From the NCBI GenBank assembly GCA_964196155.1, contig CAXMRP010000145.1:1-40546 (forward strand): 40,546 nt of DNA, given 5' to 3'. This DNA comes from CAXMRP01 sp964196155. Lineage in GTDB: Bacteria > Pseudomonadota > Alphaproteobacteria > Rhizobiales > Afifellaceae. Both the position numbers and the translations under genes were made by a program. The notes under the pieces were generated by a model. It did not search any database, was not told where the DNA came from, and saw only the letters and a list, made by a program, of their open reading frames with translations. Shown here piece by piece: positions 1 to 8,335 of the stretch. How positions within the stretch are numbered: position 1 is the first letter of the stretch; every line of letters starts with the position of its first letter.

Positions 1-1
1 C

Positions 2-1204
2 GTCCGGTTGCGTCATGTTCTGGGGGCGGAATTTGCCGACAATGCGCTTGTCGTGGATGCGGAACGCGAGGGGATCGGGCTGGTCGGCCATATCGGCCTG
101 CCGACCTATTCCCGCGCCAATGGCCTGCATCAGTATTTTTCTGTCAACGGCCGGCCGGTCCGCGACCGGCAATTGGCCGGTGCGTTGCGCGCCGCCTATT
201 CCGACTTGATGCCCCGTGGCCGGTTTCCGGTCGCCGCCCTCGACATCGACTGCCCGCCGGAATTTGTCGACGTCAACGTCCATCCGGCCAAGGCCGAAAT
301 CCGATTTCGCGATCCCGGTCTGGTTCGCGGTCTGATCGTCGGATCGGTGCGTCAGGCGCTGTCCGAAACCGGTTTGCGGTTCGCCAGCCCCATGGCCGCC
401 GGTACACTCCATGCAATGGCCCCAACCACAATCATGCGAACACCTGACCAATTCGCCAAACCAAACGCTTGGCAGGGTTGGGCCACGCCCGTTTCACTGG
501 GTTCCGAAGCGGGCCATAAAGCCGGATTGGGCGAGGGGCAACAGGTACCGTTTGCAGCGTTTCCACCTTCCGCCGCGCCGCAAGAACATCGTAACGAAAC
601 CGCGCAAGCTCCTGATTTTGCTGACTTTCCGCTGGGTGCCGCACGCGCCCAGATCCATCAAAACTACATCGTCGCCCAGACCACCAACGGCTTGGTCATC
701 GTCGATCAGCACGCCGCCCACGAGCGCCTGGTCTATGAACGCCTGAAGGCCGCATTGGCTGGCGCCGACGTGCCCCGGCAACTGCTGCTGATTCCTGAAA
801 TTATTGAAATGAATCAAGAAGATAACGAACGAATCCTGGCCCGCTCCGATGAGCTGGCGACTTTCGGCCTGGTAGTGGAATCCTTCGGCCCCGGCGCGGT
901 TGCGGTACTGGAAACCCCGGCACTTCTGGGCGAGATCGACGCGGCCGGACTGGTCAGGGCCATCGCAGATGATCTGGCCGAATGCGATGCCTCCACGCGC
1001 CTCGCCGACCGGCTGGATTATGTTGCCGCCACAATGGCTTGCCACGGTTCGGTGCGTTCCGGCCGCATCCTCAAACCCGCCGAAATGGACGCCCTGCTGC
1101 GCGACATGGAGCGCACTCCCGGCGCCGGCCAGTGCAACCATGGCCGCCCGACTTTTGTGGAACTGAAACTCGCCGATATCGAGCGCCTGTTCGGCCGCCG
1201 CTAA
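2..1204 (+). CDS. mutL: DNA mismatch repair protein MutL, 5'-truncated by window edge
   Basis: MutL couples mismatch recognition by MutS to strand incision. About 400 C-terminal residues are present; the ATPase N-terminus lies outside the window, so the frame is open from the first bases. The first ~120 residues match the transducer domain (YSRANGLHQYFSVNGRPVRD, then DVNVHPAKAEIRF). A low-conservation linker follows, and then the dimerisation domain from about residue 215. That domain holds DQHAAHERLVYE (near base 704), which fits the DQHA(x)2E(x)4E metal-binding motif of endonuclease-type MutL, plus ACHGSVRSG and a C-N-H-GRP motif near the end. This agrees with an organism lacking MutH. It ends 15 bp before the convergent rsmD. 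Identification is firm. Confidence 0.96.
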   Translation, partial: VRLRHVLGAEFADNALVVDAEREGIGLVGHIGLPTYSRANGLHQYFSVNGRPVRDRQLAGALRAAYSDLMPRGRFPVAALDIDCPPEFVDVNVHPAKAEIRFRDPGLVRGLIVGSVRQALSETGLRFASPMAAGTLHAMAPTTIMRTPDQFAKPNAWQGWATPVSLGSEAGHKAGLGEGQQVPFAAFPPSAAPQEHRNETAQAPDFADFPLGAARAQIHQNYIVAQTTNGLVIVDQHAAHERLVYERLKAALAGADVPRQLLLIPEIIEMNQEDNERILARSDELATFGLVVESFGPGAVAVLETPALLGEIDAAGLVRAIADDLAECDASTRLADRLDYVAATMACHGSVRSGRILKPAEMDALLRDMERTPGAGQCNHGRPTFVELKLADIERLFGRR

Positions 1205-1219
1205 AAAAATACCGGCCAA

Positions 1220-1774
1220 TCAGACCAGCCGCGCCAATACCAGTTGTGAATTTCCGGCGGTCCGTCGTTCGATGATTTCAAAGCTTTCCGGCAGTTGAAT
1301 ATTCGCGGTAAGTGCTTCTTCCAACACACAAATTGCTCCCGGAACCAGCCATCCGCCGGACCGTGCGCAGGCCAGCGCTTCTTCGCCAAGACCTGCCCCG
1401 TAAGGCGGATCGCAAAACACCAGATCGAAGGGCTTGATCGTCCCGGCAGCGCCCAGATCCGTGGCGTCCCGCCGCAGAATGCGCGCCGCTCCCGTCAGCC
1501 CGAATGCCTCGATATTTTGGCGGATCAGGCCGCGTGATGCGGCTGCGGTCTCGACAAACAGCGCCGCCACCGCCCCCCGCGACACCGCCTCAAGGCCAAG
1601 CGCGCCGGTTCCGGCAAAAAGATCAAGCACCCGCGTCCCGGCGCGCGGCAGGTCAAACCGATGGGCAAGAATGTTGAACAGCGTCTCCCGTAACCGGTCG
1701 CTGGTTGGCCGCACCGCCTGGTCATCGGGTGAAACCAGTCTGCGGCCCTTAAACTGGCCGCCGACGATTCGCAT
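1220..1774 (-). CDS. rsmD: 16S rRNA (guanine(966)-N2)-methyltransferase RsmD
   Basis: Methylates N2 of G966 in 16S rRNA during small-subunit assembly, using S-adenosylmethionine. The 184-residue protein starts MRIVGGQFKGRRL, the usual RsmD start; the frame stays open another 36 codons upstream, but that stretch reads as low-complexity sequence inside rluB. The SAM-binding loop DLFAGTGALG is at residues 51-60 and the catalytic DPPY at 122-125. The chosen start lies 26 bp inside the 3' end of rluB, so the two genes probably share a transcript and may be translationally coupled. The end of the gene faces mutL. Confidence 0.95.
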   Translation of the reverse strand: MRIVGGQFKGRRLVSPDDQAVRPTSDRLRETLFNILAHRFDLPRAGTRVLDLFAGTGALGLEAVSRGAVAALFVETAAASRGLIRQNIEAFGLTGAARILRRDATDLGAAGTIKPFDLVFCDPPYGAGLGEEALACARSGGWLVPGAICVLEEALTANIQLPESFEIIERRTAGNSQLVLARLV

Positions 1775-2816
1775 TGCGGCGGCCTCGCTTGTCCTTGCCA
1801 CCGGCTGCCGATTTGCCCCCGGCCGCTTGCGGCTTGCCACCTTGCGCGCTGGCGTGTGTGGCGGGCTTGGTCCTGCCGCCAAATCGCTTGTCTTCTGGCC
1901 GCTTGCTCTTGGGTCGCTTGCTGACGGGGCGGGGCGTCGGGCGCTCTGATTGCCGGGGCGGCGGCGCCAGGTCCACGCCGGCTTCCGCTGCCAGACGCGT
2001 GCCCAACTGTTCGCGCAGCGCCCGCGCCGGCACTTCTTTCAGGGCTCCGGGTTCAAGCTCGCCAAGCTGGAATGGGCCAAAGGAAATGCGGATGAGCCGG
2101 CTCACACTTAGCCCGAGGGACTCAAGAACCTTCTTCACTTCCCGGTTCTTTCCCTCGCGCAAACCCAGCGTCAGCCAGGTGTTGGCCCCCTTTGTCCGGT
2201 CGACGGTCCCTTCAATGGCGCCATAGACCATGCCGTCGATAGTGATGCCCGAACGCAATTTCTCGATGGCCACCGGATCGACCCGGCCATGCACCCGCAC
2301 CCGGTATCGGCGCAACCAGCCGGTTGACGGCAGTTCCAGAATTCGCGCCAGCCCGCCGTCATTGGTCAGCAACAACAGTCCTTCGGTGTTGATATCGAGT
2401 CGGCCAACCGTCATCGTGCGGGGAATATCGCCAGGCAGCATGTCGAAGATCGTCCGGCGCCCTTGCGGATCGCGATTGGTCGTCACGCTGCCGCGCTTCT
2501 TGTGGTAGAGCCACAGCCGGGTTCGCTCCCGGTCCGGCAGCGGTTTGTTGTCGACCAAAATAGTGTCGGCGTCGGTCACCGTTATTGCCGGTGTCTTGAG
2601 AACCGCGCCATTGACCTTGATCCGTCCCTCAGTGATCAGAACCTCAGCCTGCCGCCGCGAACATACGCCGGCCCGCGCCACGACCTTGGCGATCCGCTCT
2701 CCTGCCGGCAGTCCGGGTTTTTCGGCTTGCGCCGTCCCGGAGGAAGCGTCTCCCCCAGACCGTTTTCCGGTTTGGGATTGGGAACCGCCACTATGTTGTC
2801 TTGCGCTGCTGCTCAT
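1749..2816 (-). CDS. rluB: 23S rRNA pseudouridine synthase, RluB/RsuA family
   Basis: Isomerises uridine to pseudouridine in rRNA, most likely in helix 90-92 of 23S rRNA. An S4 RNA-binding domain spans about residues 39-85 (RIAKVVARAGVCSRRQAEVLI). The catalytic domain has GRLD at 138-141, with Asp141 as the expected nucleophile, followed by INTEGLLLLTNDG. At 355 residues it is longer than the roughly 250-290 of the core family. The extra length is a Ser/Gly/Lys-rich head of about 35 residues and a very basic tail from about residue 280 rich in KRP, GGK and RRR, probably disordered and RNA-binding. The tail overlaps rsmD. RluB versus another RsuA-family member cannot be settled by eye. Confidence 0.88.
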   Translation of the reverse strand: MSSSARQHSGGSQSQTGKRSGGDASSGTAQAEKPGLPAGERIAKVVARAGVCSRRQAEVLITEGRIKVNGAVLKTPAITVTDADTILVDNKPLPDRERTRLWLYHKKRGSVTTNRDPQGRRTIFDMLPGDIPRTMTVGRLDINTEGLLLLTNDGGLARILELPSTGWLRRYRVRVHGRVDPVAIEKLRSGITIDGMVYGAIEGTVDRTKGANTWLTLGLREGKNREVKKVLESLGLSVSRLIRISFGPFQLGELEPGALKEVPARALREQLGTRLAAEAGVDLAPPPRQSERPTPRPVSKRPKSKRPEDKRFGGRTKPATHASAQGGKPQAAGGKSAAGGKDKRGRRNANRRRPV

Positions 2817-2858
2817 CGGCGCTGCATATCAGAGGATATCGAATGAGGCGAGGCACTG

Positions 2859-3305
2859 GTGACAAACAATTCCCACATGGCGCGGGCGCTGGCCCAGGCC
2901 AGGGACGCTGCTGACCGTGGTGAAGTGCCGGTCGGCGCGGTGATCGTGCGCGATGACAAGATTATTGCGGCTTGTGGCAACCGAATGCGCCAGAGCGCCG
3001 ATCCGACAGCCCATGCTGAAATTGTCGCTATCCGCGCCGCGGCCGCCGCGTTGCAGACCGATCGTCTCGTCGATTGCGATCTCTATGTCACGCTGGAGCC
3101 ATGCACCATGTGCGCAGCGGCCATTTCGTTCGCCCGCATCCGGCGGCTTTATTATGCCGCGCCGGATAAAAAAGGCGGCGCGGTCGAACACGGGGTCCGG
3201 TTCTTTTCCAGCCCCACCTGCCACCACGCGCCGGAGGTCTATTCCGGAATCGCCGAGAGCGCCGCGTCGGATTTGTTGCTGAATTTTTTCAGGAACCGCC
3301 GATAG
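2859..3305 (+). CDS. tadA: tRNA(adenosine(34)) deaminase TadA
   Basis: Deaminates A34 to inosine in the tRNA-Arg(ACG) anticodon, allowing wobble reading of CGN codons. The zinc deaminase signature is complete: HAE at residues 52-54 supplies a metal ligand and the proton-shuttling glutamate, and PCTMC at 81-85 supplies two cysteines. VPVGAVIV and the ADPTAHAEI context are typical of TadA. I start at a GTG with GAGG about 10 bases upstream; an in-frame ATG six codons later (2877) is also possible. It is divergent from rluB across only 42 bp. Its last 67 bp overlap the 3' end of the opposing patatin-like gene. Confidence 0.94.
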   Translation: MTNNSHMARALAQARDAADRGEVPVGAVIVRDDKIIAACGNRMRQSADPTAHAEIVAIRAAAAALQTDRLVDCDLYVTLEPCTMCAAAISFARIRRLYYAAPDKKGGAVEHGVRFFSSPTCHHAPEVYSGIAESAASDLLLNFFRNRR

Positions 3306-4174
3306 GCCGGCAGGTCGGAATAATCGGGAAGTTCGTCAAGCGGTGTATTGATCACATGGTCCAGCCGCCGCTTCAGATCATCCTTCATCTCGATATTGTT
3401 GTTGAGGATCGTCGCGGTCTTCAGAAAATCCAGAACGAACACGCCGGCAATCTCGGGTCGGACCAGAATGTCGGGCCGGTGCCATTTCAGTTTTTCCGCC
3501 GTAATCGCCTGCATGGAAACCTGCGAAGCGCCAACAACGGTTTCAAGCAGGCTGGGAATCTTGTCGGGATCGCCCGTCGGTCCACCAGCGACATCGCAGG
3601 CCACCACAATGTCCGCGTCGCCAACATGATCAAAGGGCAGGGGATTGAATGCGCCGCCGTCCACCTGAACCCGATCATGGATCGGTACCGGCCGAAAAAC
3701 CGAGGGGATGGCAATCGAGGCGGCAATCGCTGGACGGATTGGCCCGGTATCAATGACAGTTTCCGACCACCCGTAGAAATCGCAGGCAATGACCTTGAGC
3801 GGTATGGACAATTCCTCAAATGTTTTGGGGATCATGTCCATGCCCGGCACAAAATTTTCCAGCGCCTGTTCGGCATCGAACTGCGCTGACATCAGCCGGC
3901 CGCGCAGAATATCGGTGAAAGCCAGCGGTCGAATTTTCCACAGGCGCGACAACACTTCGCGGCGGTTGGAGAAAAATGCGATCGACCGTTCCCGCATTTC
4001 GCTTCCGCTCATCCCGGCGGCATAGCCGGCACCGACAATAGCACCGATCGATGTCCCGGCGATGATCGATGGCTTGACCCCCATCTCGTCAAACGCCTCG
4101 AACACGAGAATATGCGCCATGCCGCGCGCACCGCCGCCGCCAAGGGCAAGTCCGATTTTCCGGTCACTCGTCAT
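3239..4174 (-). CDS. Patatin-like phospholipase / RssA-type serine hydrolase
   Basis: A 311-residue patatin-fold acyl hydrolase. The oxyanion-hole glycines (GGGGARG, residues 12-18), the nucleophile elbow GTSIG with Ser42, and the second dyad residue in VDGGA (Asp172) are all present, so it should be active. No signal peptide or membrane segment is visible, which suggests a cytoplasmic or peripherally membrane-bound lysophospholipase/esterase like the bacterial NTE/RssA group. The natural substrate cannot be read from sequence. The upstream 200 bp is AT-rich and carries a perfect 14-bp palindrome and a short tandem repeat. The 3' end overlaps tadA tail-to-tail by 67 bp. Confidence 0.88.
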   Translation of the reverse strand: MTSDRKIGLALGGGGARGMAHILVFEAFDEMGVKPSIIAGTSIGAIVGAGYAAGMSGSEMRERSIAFFSNRREVLSRLWKIRPLAFTDILRGRLMSAQFDAEQALENFVPGMDMIPKTFEELSIPLKVIACDFYGWSETVIDTGPIRPAIAASIAIPSVFRPVPIHDRVQVDGGAFNPLPFDHVGDADIVVACDVAGGPTGDPDKIPSLLETVVGASQVSMQAITAEKLKWHRPDILVRPEIAGVFVLDFLKTATILNNNIEMKDDLKRRLDHVINTPLDELPDYSDLPAYRRFLKKFSNKSDAALSAIPE

Positions 4175-4237
4175 TCTTGCGCTCCGCTCTCCCGATTCAA
4201 CAAATGGTCATGCCGACAAGTCAAAACAAGGAAAGGC

Positions 4238-4251
4238 TTGGTTTAAACCAA
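4238..4251. promoter_or_regulatory. Perfect 14-bp palindrome TTGGTTTAAACCAA, possible operator
   Basis: The sequence TTGGTTTAAACCAA is a perfect inverted repeat with no spacer. With one bulged A it extends to GGC...GCC on either side. It lies 64-77 bp upstream of the patatin-like gene start and downstream of purD. With no loop it is a poor hairpin but a good binding site for a symmetric dimeric regulator. Function is inferred from symmetry and position only. Confidence 0.35.
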
Positions 4252-4276
4252 AGCCCTTAAAAGTTCGGCATCATTC

Positions 4277-4312
4277 GCCAGATAAATCATCAGATAAATC
4301 GCCGGATACATC
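4277..4312. repeat. Three imperfect 12-bp tandem repeats
   Basis: Units GCCAGATAAATC, ATCAGATAAATC and GCCGGATACATC follow each other without spacing. They lie in the non-coding stretch between purD and the patatin-like gene. The core GATAAATC is AT-richer than its surroundings. It could be a slipped-strand duplication or a cluster of binding sites. Confidence 0.5.
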
Positions 4313-4375
4313 GTCGCGCAATGTGGCCGATTTTGGATAGGATAATTCAGGCGGGATTGGCGTTCAGACGCCGGA

Positions 4376-5644
4376 TCAGTTGCTTTCCATGGCCCGCCAG
4401 CCAATATCTGTCCGGAAGAATCCGCCCGGCCAGTCGATCAGATCAATTGCCTCATAAGCACGCTCTCGCGCGTCTTCAATCGTCGCCGCCGATGCCGTGA
4501 TGCCCAGGACCCGGCCGCCATTGCTGACAATATGCCCGTCCTTTTGCGCGGTACCGGCGTGAAAAATCTCTACCCCGGTTGTCCTCGCCCCATCAATATT
4601 TCCGATAGGCTCGCCGGTCTTGTACGCGCCAGGATAACCTTGCGCCGCCATCACCACGCAAAGCGCCGGCTCCGGTCGCCAGGACACGCGGGCAGTGCCG
4701 AGTGTGCCCTCGACGCAGTCGTTCAATAGCGTCAGCAAGTCGCAATCCAGCCGCACCATCAGCGCCTGACATTCCGGATCACCAAAGCGCACATTATATT
4801 CGATCAGCTTTGGTCCTTCGGCGGTGATCATCAGTCCGGCATAAAGCACACCGCAAAACGGCGTTCCGCGCGCCGCCATCATGCGAACAGTCGGCTCGAT
4901 TATTCGTGCCATCGTCTCATCGATCAGCGCTGGCGTCATCACTGGTGCCGGTGAATAGGCGCCCATGCCACCGGTATTTGGGCCTTTGTCGCCATCGAAC
5001 ACCCGTTTGTGATCCTGGGCAGTCGCCAGCGGCAGGATGTTTGTCCCGTCGGTCAGTGCAAAAAAACTGGCCTCCTCACCCTCCAGAAAATCTTCGATGA
5101 CAACTCGGGCGCCGTCTTCGCCGAACGCACCATCAAAGATCGCCTCGATCGCGCTTTGTGCGCTGGCGCGGTCTTCGGCGATCGTCACCCCTTTGCCGGC
5201 TGCCAGCCCGTCCGCCTTGATCACAACCGGTAGCGGGTGGTCGTGCACATAAGTCAGGGCCGGTTTCACGCTGTCGAATGTTTGCGAGGCGGCAGTTGGT
5301 ATCCCCGCTTCGGCGCACAGGATTTTTGTGAAGTCTTTCGATCCTTCCAAACGGGCCGCCGCCCTGGATGGTCCGAATACCGCGATACCTTCTGCCTGAA
5401 GATCATCCGCGATGCCGGCGACAAGCGGGCCTTCCGGCCCGACAACCACCAGATCGATATTCTGCTTCCGGCAAAACCCGGCGACCGCACTGTGATCGGC
5501 AAGATCAAGCGAAACACACGTGGCGATCTGCGCGATGCCGGCATTGCCCGGCGATACAACAAGCCGGGTCAGGTCTGGCGATTGGGCGATTGCATAGGCC
5601 AGGGCATGTTCGCGCCCGCCCGAACCGATCAGAAGAACCCGCAT
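4376..5644 (-). CDS. purD: Phosphoribosylamine-glycine ligase PurD (GAR synthetase)
   Basis: Second step of de novo purine synthesis: ATP-dependent joining of glycine to phosphoribosylamine. The 422-residue protein begins MRVLLIGSGGREHALA, the standard PurD N-terminus with its phosphate-binding glycines. The frame is open another 75 codons upstream, but that part does not look like the family and I leave it out. The ATP-grasp region is recognisable (VIKADGLAAGKGVTIA, then FLEGEEASFFALTDG, HKRVFDGDKGPNTGGMGAYSPAP, and EYNVRFGDPECQ). Length fits the family. It is divergent from ubiA across 167 bp and stands alone. Confidence 0.97.
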   Translation of the reverse strand: MRVLLIGSGGREHALAYAIAQSPDLTRLVVSPGNAGIAQIATCVSLDLADHSAVAGFCRKQNIDLVVVGPEGPLVAGIADDLQAEGIAVFGPSRAAARLEGSKDFTKILCAEAGIPTAASQTFDSVKPALTYVHDHPLPVVIKADGLAAGKGVTIAEDRASAQSAIEAIFDGAFGEDGARVVIEDFLEGEEASFFALTDGTNILPLATAQDHKRVFDGDKGPNTGGMGAYSPAPVMTPALIDETMARIIEPTVRMMAARGTPFCGVLYAGLMITAEGPKLIEYNVRFGDPECQALMVRLDCDLLTLLNDCVEGTLGTARVSWRPEPALCVVMAAQGYPGAYKTGEPIGNIDGARTTGVEIFHAGTAQKDGHIVSNGGRVLGITASAATIEDARERAYEAIDLIDWPGGFFRTDIGWRAMESN

Positions 5645-5811
5645 GATGTCCCCATGGTGTTGGTACCGCCATCGCCAGATCAGCGATCTACCACGATTGC
5701 CGCAAGCGCCGGAAGATTGGCAGCGTTGACCGCACAGGTTTTTGCGCGGATTGCACCGCGTAACCCGTCTGGACCCTTGACGAAAACGGTTCGGCGGGCG
5801 ACCTGCAAGGG

Positions 5812-6762
5812 ATGCGTTCCAATCCGCCAACCACCAGATCAGCAGCTTTGCCCGATGCCGCGCCGGCAAACTGGCTGGATCGTTTTGCGCCGGATTGGCT
5901 GAAACCGTATGGGCGCCTTGCGCGCTGGGATCGCCCGATCGGCTGGCGGCTGCTGTTATGGCCGTGCTGGTGGGCGGCGGCGCTGGCTGCGGGCGCCGCA
6001 GGCTGGCCTTTACCGAACCTGTGGCATCTGGCGCTGTTTCTTATCGGCGCCATCGCCATGCGGGGCGCCGGCTGCACTTACAACGATATTGTCGACAGGG
6101 ACATCGATGCCCAAGTCGAGCGCACCCGCAACCGGCCGCTGCCATCGGGCGCGGTAACATCGATAAATGCTGCGGTTTTCCTTGGACTGCAGGCGTTGGC
6201 CGGTCTGCTCGTGTTGGTCCAGTTCAACCGCTTCACAATTGTCGCCGGCCTGGCATCGCTGGCGATTGTCTTCATCTATCCTTTCATGAAGCGCATAACC
6301 AACTGGCCGCAATTCGTTCTGGGGATGGCCTTTTCCTGGGGTGCCATTTTGGGCTGGACCGCGGTATTCGGCCGCCTCGACCCACCGGCAATCGCGCTCT
6401 ACCTGGCGGCAATTGCCTGGACGATCGGCTACGACACCATCTACGCCCATCAGGATGCCGAGGACGATGCAGTGATCGGCATCAAATCAACCGCGCGCCT
6501 GTTCGGCAACAAAACCCGGCAGGTGATCGCCGGATTTTATGCTGCCGCCGCACTGTTTTTGACTGCCGCGATATTTCTCGCGGGTGGTGGAATTGCAGCC
6601 TATGCCGGTCTTGGCATGGCGACAGTGCATCTGGGCTGGCAAATCCGCACGCTGGATACCGGCGACACGGACAATTGTCTGGCGCGATTTCGCGCCAATC
6701 GGTGGACGGGTTGGCTGGTATTTGCCGGACTGGTGATCGACGCGGCGATCCGCAACGCCTGA
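5812..6762 (+). CDS. ubiA: 4-hydroxybenzoate polyprenyltransferase UbiA
   Basis: Attaches the polyprenyl chain to 4-hydroxybenzoate in ubiquinone synthesis, in the inner membrane. Both aspartate-rich motifs that bind Mg-diphosphate are intact: NDIVDRDID at residues 91-99 and DTIYAHQDAEDD at 208-219. About eight to nine hydrophobic segments surround them. At 316 residues it is normal for alphaproteobacterial UbiA. The ATG at 5812 is only 1 base after AAGG, too close for an ideal ribosome site, so the exact start is uncertain. It ends 9 bp from the convergent DUF6101-like gene. Ubiquinone use agrees with the oxidase operon further right. Confidence 0.95.
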   Translation: MRSNPPTTRSAALPDAAPANWLDRFAPDWLKPYGRLARWDRPIGWRLLLWPCWWAAALAAGAAGWPLPNLWHLALFLIGAIAMRGAGCTYNDIVDRDIDAQVERTRNRPLPSGAVTSINAAVFLGLQALAGLLVLVQFNRFTIVAGLASLAIVFIYPFMKRITNWPQFVLGMAFSWGAILGWTAVFGRLDPPAIALYLAAIAWTIGYDTIYAHQDAEDDAVIGIKSTARLFGNKTRQVIAGFYAAAALFLTAAIFLAGGGIAAYAGLGMATVHLGWQIRTLDTGDTDNCLARFRANRWTGWLVFAGLVIDAAIRNA

Positions 6763-6771
6763 CACGTGAAC

Positions 6772-7353
6772 TCAGGTCCGGGCGATAATTTCTTCGCCGT
6801 CAACAGTGTAGTTCGTCGAATTGAAGCCGATATGCCGCCGCACCAGAAATCGCGGACGGCGACGGCGAAAGGCGCCGGAGCGACGGGACCGTGTTGCTGC
6901 AACGGTTATTTTACCCATCCTGCGAACAGGACCGGTGATCGCACCATCGACAGAGATTTCAACTGCAGGCAATGCCCACAGCCGGGCATAATCATCGCGG
7001 CAGTCAAGCGCGTCTCCCAACCGGGTTGTGGCCCACAAATCGAGTGTCAGCTTTGGATCACTGTGAAGAAGCACGATTGCAAATGTCTGCCCGGTCTTTT
7101 TCAGGGCAACGCCCTCAAAATCGCACAGGGAAACACTGACCAGAAACGGTCTACCGTCAAAATCACGCATGGCAAACACGCGCTTGTGCTCAATGGACAC
7201 TTGCGTCTTGGCGCCATCGGCAGCCCGCACACAGACAGGATCGATGCCGGCAAAACAGACGGGTGCGGCTTTGGTCGCCTTGTCTGCAAAATCTGCAAAC
7301 ATCGTGATGGTTTCATTCTGACGCATGATACGCGGCGGCCTCTCGGCTTTCAC
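6772..7353 (-). CDS. Conserved alphaproteobacterial protein, DUF6101-like
   Basis: A 193-residue soluble protein. I recognise the general pattern of the DUF6101 group by its position beside cysQ and by the basic C-terminus ending in an EEIIART-like tail, but this is from memory. The N-terminal two thirds look like a mixed alpha/beta fold (VSIEHKRVFAMRDFDGRPFLVSV). A strongly basic stretch near residues 150-172 (RSRRSGAFRRRRPRFLVRR) could contact nucleic acid or phospholipid headgroups. No catalytic motif or signal peptide is visible. A second start at 7326 would remove 9 residues. It is divergent from cysQ. Function unknown. Confidence 0.75.
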   Translation of the reverse strand: MKAERPPRIMRQNETITMFADFADKATKAAPVCFAGIDPVCVRAADGAKTQVSIEHKRVFAMRDFDGRPFLVSVSLCDFEGVALKKTGQTFAIVLLHSDPKLTLDLWATTRLGDALDCRDDYARLWALPAVEISVDGAITGPVRRMGKITVAATRSRRSGAFRRRRPRFLVRRHIGFNSTNYTVDGEEIIART

Positions 7354-7403
7354 AGATTTAATTCGAATGCGAGTAAATCTATTCCCTATCGGTCCCGATC
7401 GCC

Positions 7404-7423
7404 TTAAGGACCGTGGTTAAGGA
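7404..7423. repeat. Direct repeat TTAAGGA-N6-TTAAGGA upstream of cysQ
   Basis: Two identical TTAAGGA heptamers are spaced by 6 bp (13-bp period) in the divergent region between the DUF6101-like gene and cysQ. The first lies in a CCTTAAGG palindrome. The spacing does not match the CtrA pattern TTAA-N7-TTAA (here N9). A regulator site is possible but unproven. Confidence 0.35.
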
Positions 7424-7500
7424 ATGGTGCCGTGGTATCACGGTAAGCAAAGCCTGAACGACGGGTGGGATGGATCGATCTGTCCCGCTGGCAGGACAAG

Positions 7501-8331
7501 ATGAACCGCGATGCCGATATCGAATTGTTGACCGCCGCGGCACGCTCCGCCGGCACCATAGCCATGGGCTATTTCGGCCAGGATCCCGATGTTTGGCACA
7601 AATCCGGCGGCTCGCCGGTCTCTGAAGCCGATATGGCGGTCAACGCATATCTGCATCAACATTTGCGCGCCGCCAGACCCGATCACGGCTGGCTATCCGA
7701 AGAGTCCTCCGAAAGCGAATTACAAACAGACACAGATCGGCTGTTCATTGTCGATCCCATCGATGGAACGCGCGGATTTCTCGCCGGTGATCCGCGCTGG
7801 GCGGTCAGTTTGGCGATAGTCGATACCGGCCGGCCGGCAAGTGCTGTCCTGTATTTACCGGCCGCCGAAACCATGTATTGGGCAAGTGCCGGCGCGGGTG
7901 CCTGGCGTGGTGAAACGGCGATCCGGACTTCTGATCGTGATCATCTGTCCGGGGCGACGTTGGCCGGCCCGACCGCGTGGTTGAAATCCACACACATGGC
8001 AAAGCTGGACCTCATCCACCACGGCTATGTGCCTTCGCTGGCCTACCGGATTGCAATGGTTGCCGACAATCTTGTTGACGGGGCCATCGCCCGGCCCGGC
8101 GCCCATGACTGGGATCTTGCAGCTGCCGACCTTTTGGTGCACGAAGCGGGCGGTCGGTTGACCGGCCTGGATGGTCAGGCCCTGCGCTACAACGAACCCG
8201 CGCTTCGCCATGAATTGTTGGTCGCCGGCAGCCATCACCTTCATGGACCTTTGATCGATATTGTTCAGCGGGTCTTTGATGATAAGCAGGCTGGCCAATC
8301 CCAACCGACGACAATGATAAGGAACAGGTAG
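7501..8331 (+). CDS. cysQ: 3'(2'),5'-bisphosphate nucleotidase CysQ-like
   Basis: Hydrolyses 3'-phosphoadenosine 5'-phosphate (and possibly PAPS), the by-product of sulfate assimilation and sulfotransfer, in the inositol-monophosphatase superfamily. The metal-binding signature is complete: SEESS (residues 66-70), DPIDGTRGF (85-93), and HDWDLAAADLLVHEAGG (202-218). I start at the ATG with AGGAC just upstream, giving 276 residues; a GTG 12 codons earlier (7465) is in frame but has a poorer ribosome site. It is followed after only 4 bp by the DUF4170 gene, so the two are cotranscribed. Inositol monophosphatase activity cannot be excluded. Confidence 0.9.
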   Translation: MNRDADIELLTAAARSAGTIAMGYFGQDPDVWHKSGGSPVSEADMAVNAYLHQHLRAARPDHGWLSEESSESELQTDTDRLFIVDPIDGTRGFLAGDPRWAVSLAIVDTGRPASAVLYLPAAETMYWASAGAGAWRGETAIRTSDRDHLSGATLAGPTAWLKSTHMAKLDLIHHGYVPSLAYRIAMVADNLVDGAIARPGAHDWDLAAADLLVHEAGGRLTGLDGQALRYNEPALRHELLVAGSHHLHGPLIDIVQRVFDDKQAGQSQPTTMIRNR

Positions 8332-8335
8332 AGCC

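Noticed and set aside
494..1219. 241-codon minus-strand frame opposite mutL
   Set aside because: mutL carries intact endonuclease motifs here; the antisense product resembles nothing known.
5645..5869. 75-codon N-terminal extension of purD
   Set aside because: Family similarity begins exactly at MRVLLIGSGGREH; the extension is Arg/Trp-rich and overlaps the ubiA start.
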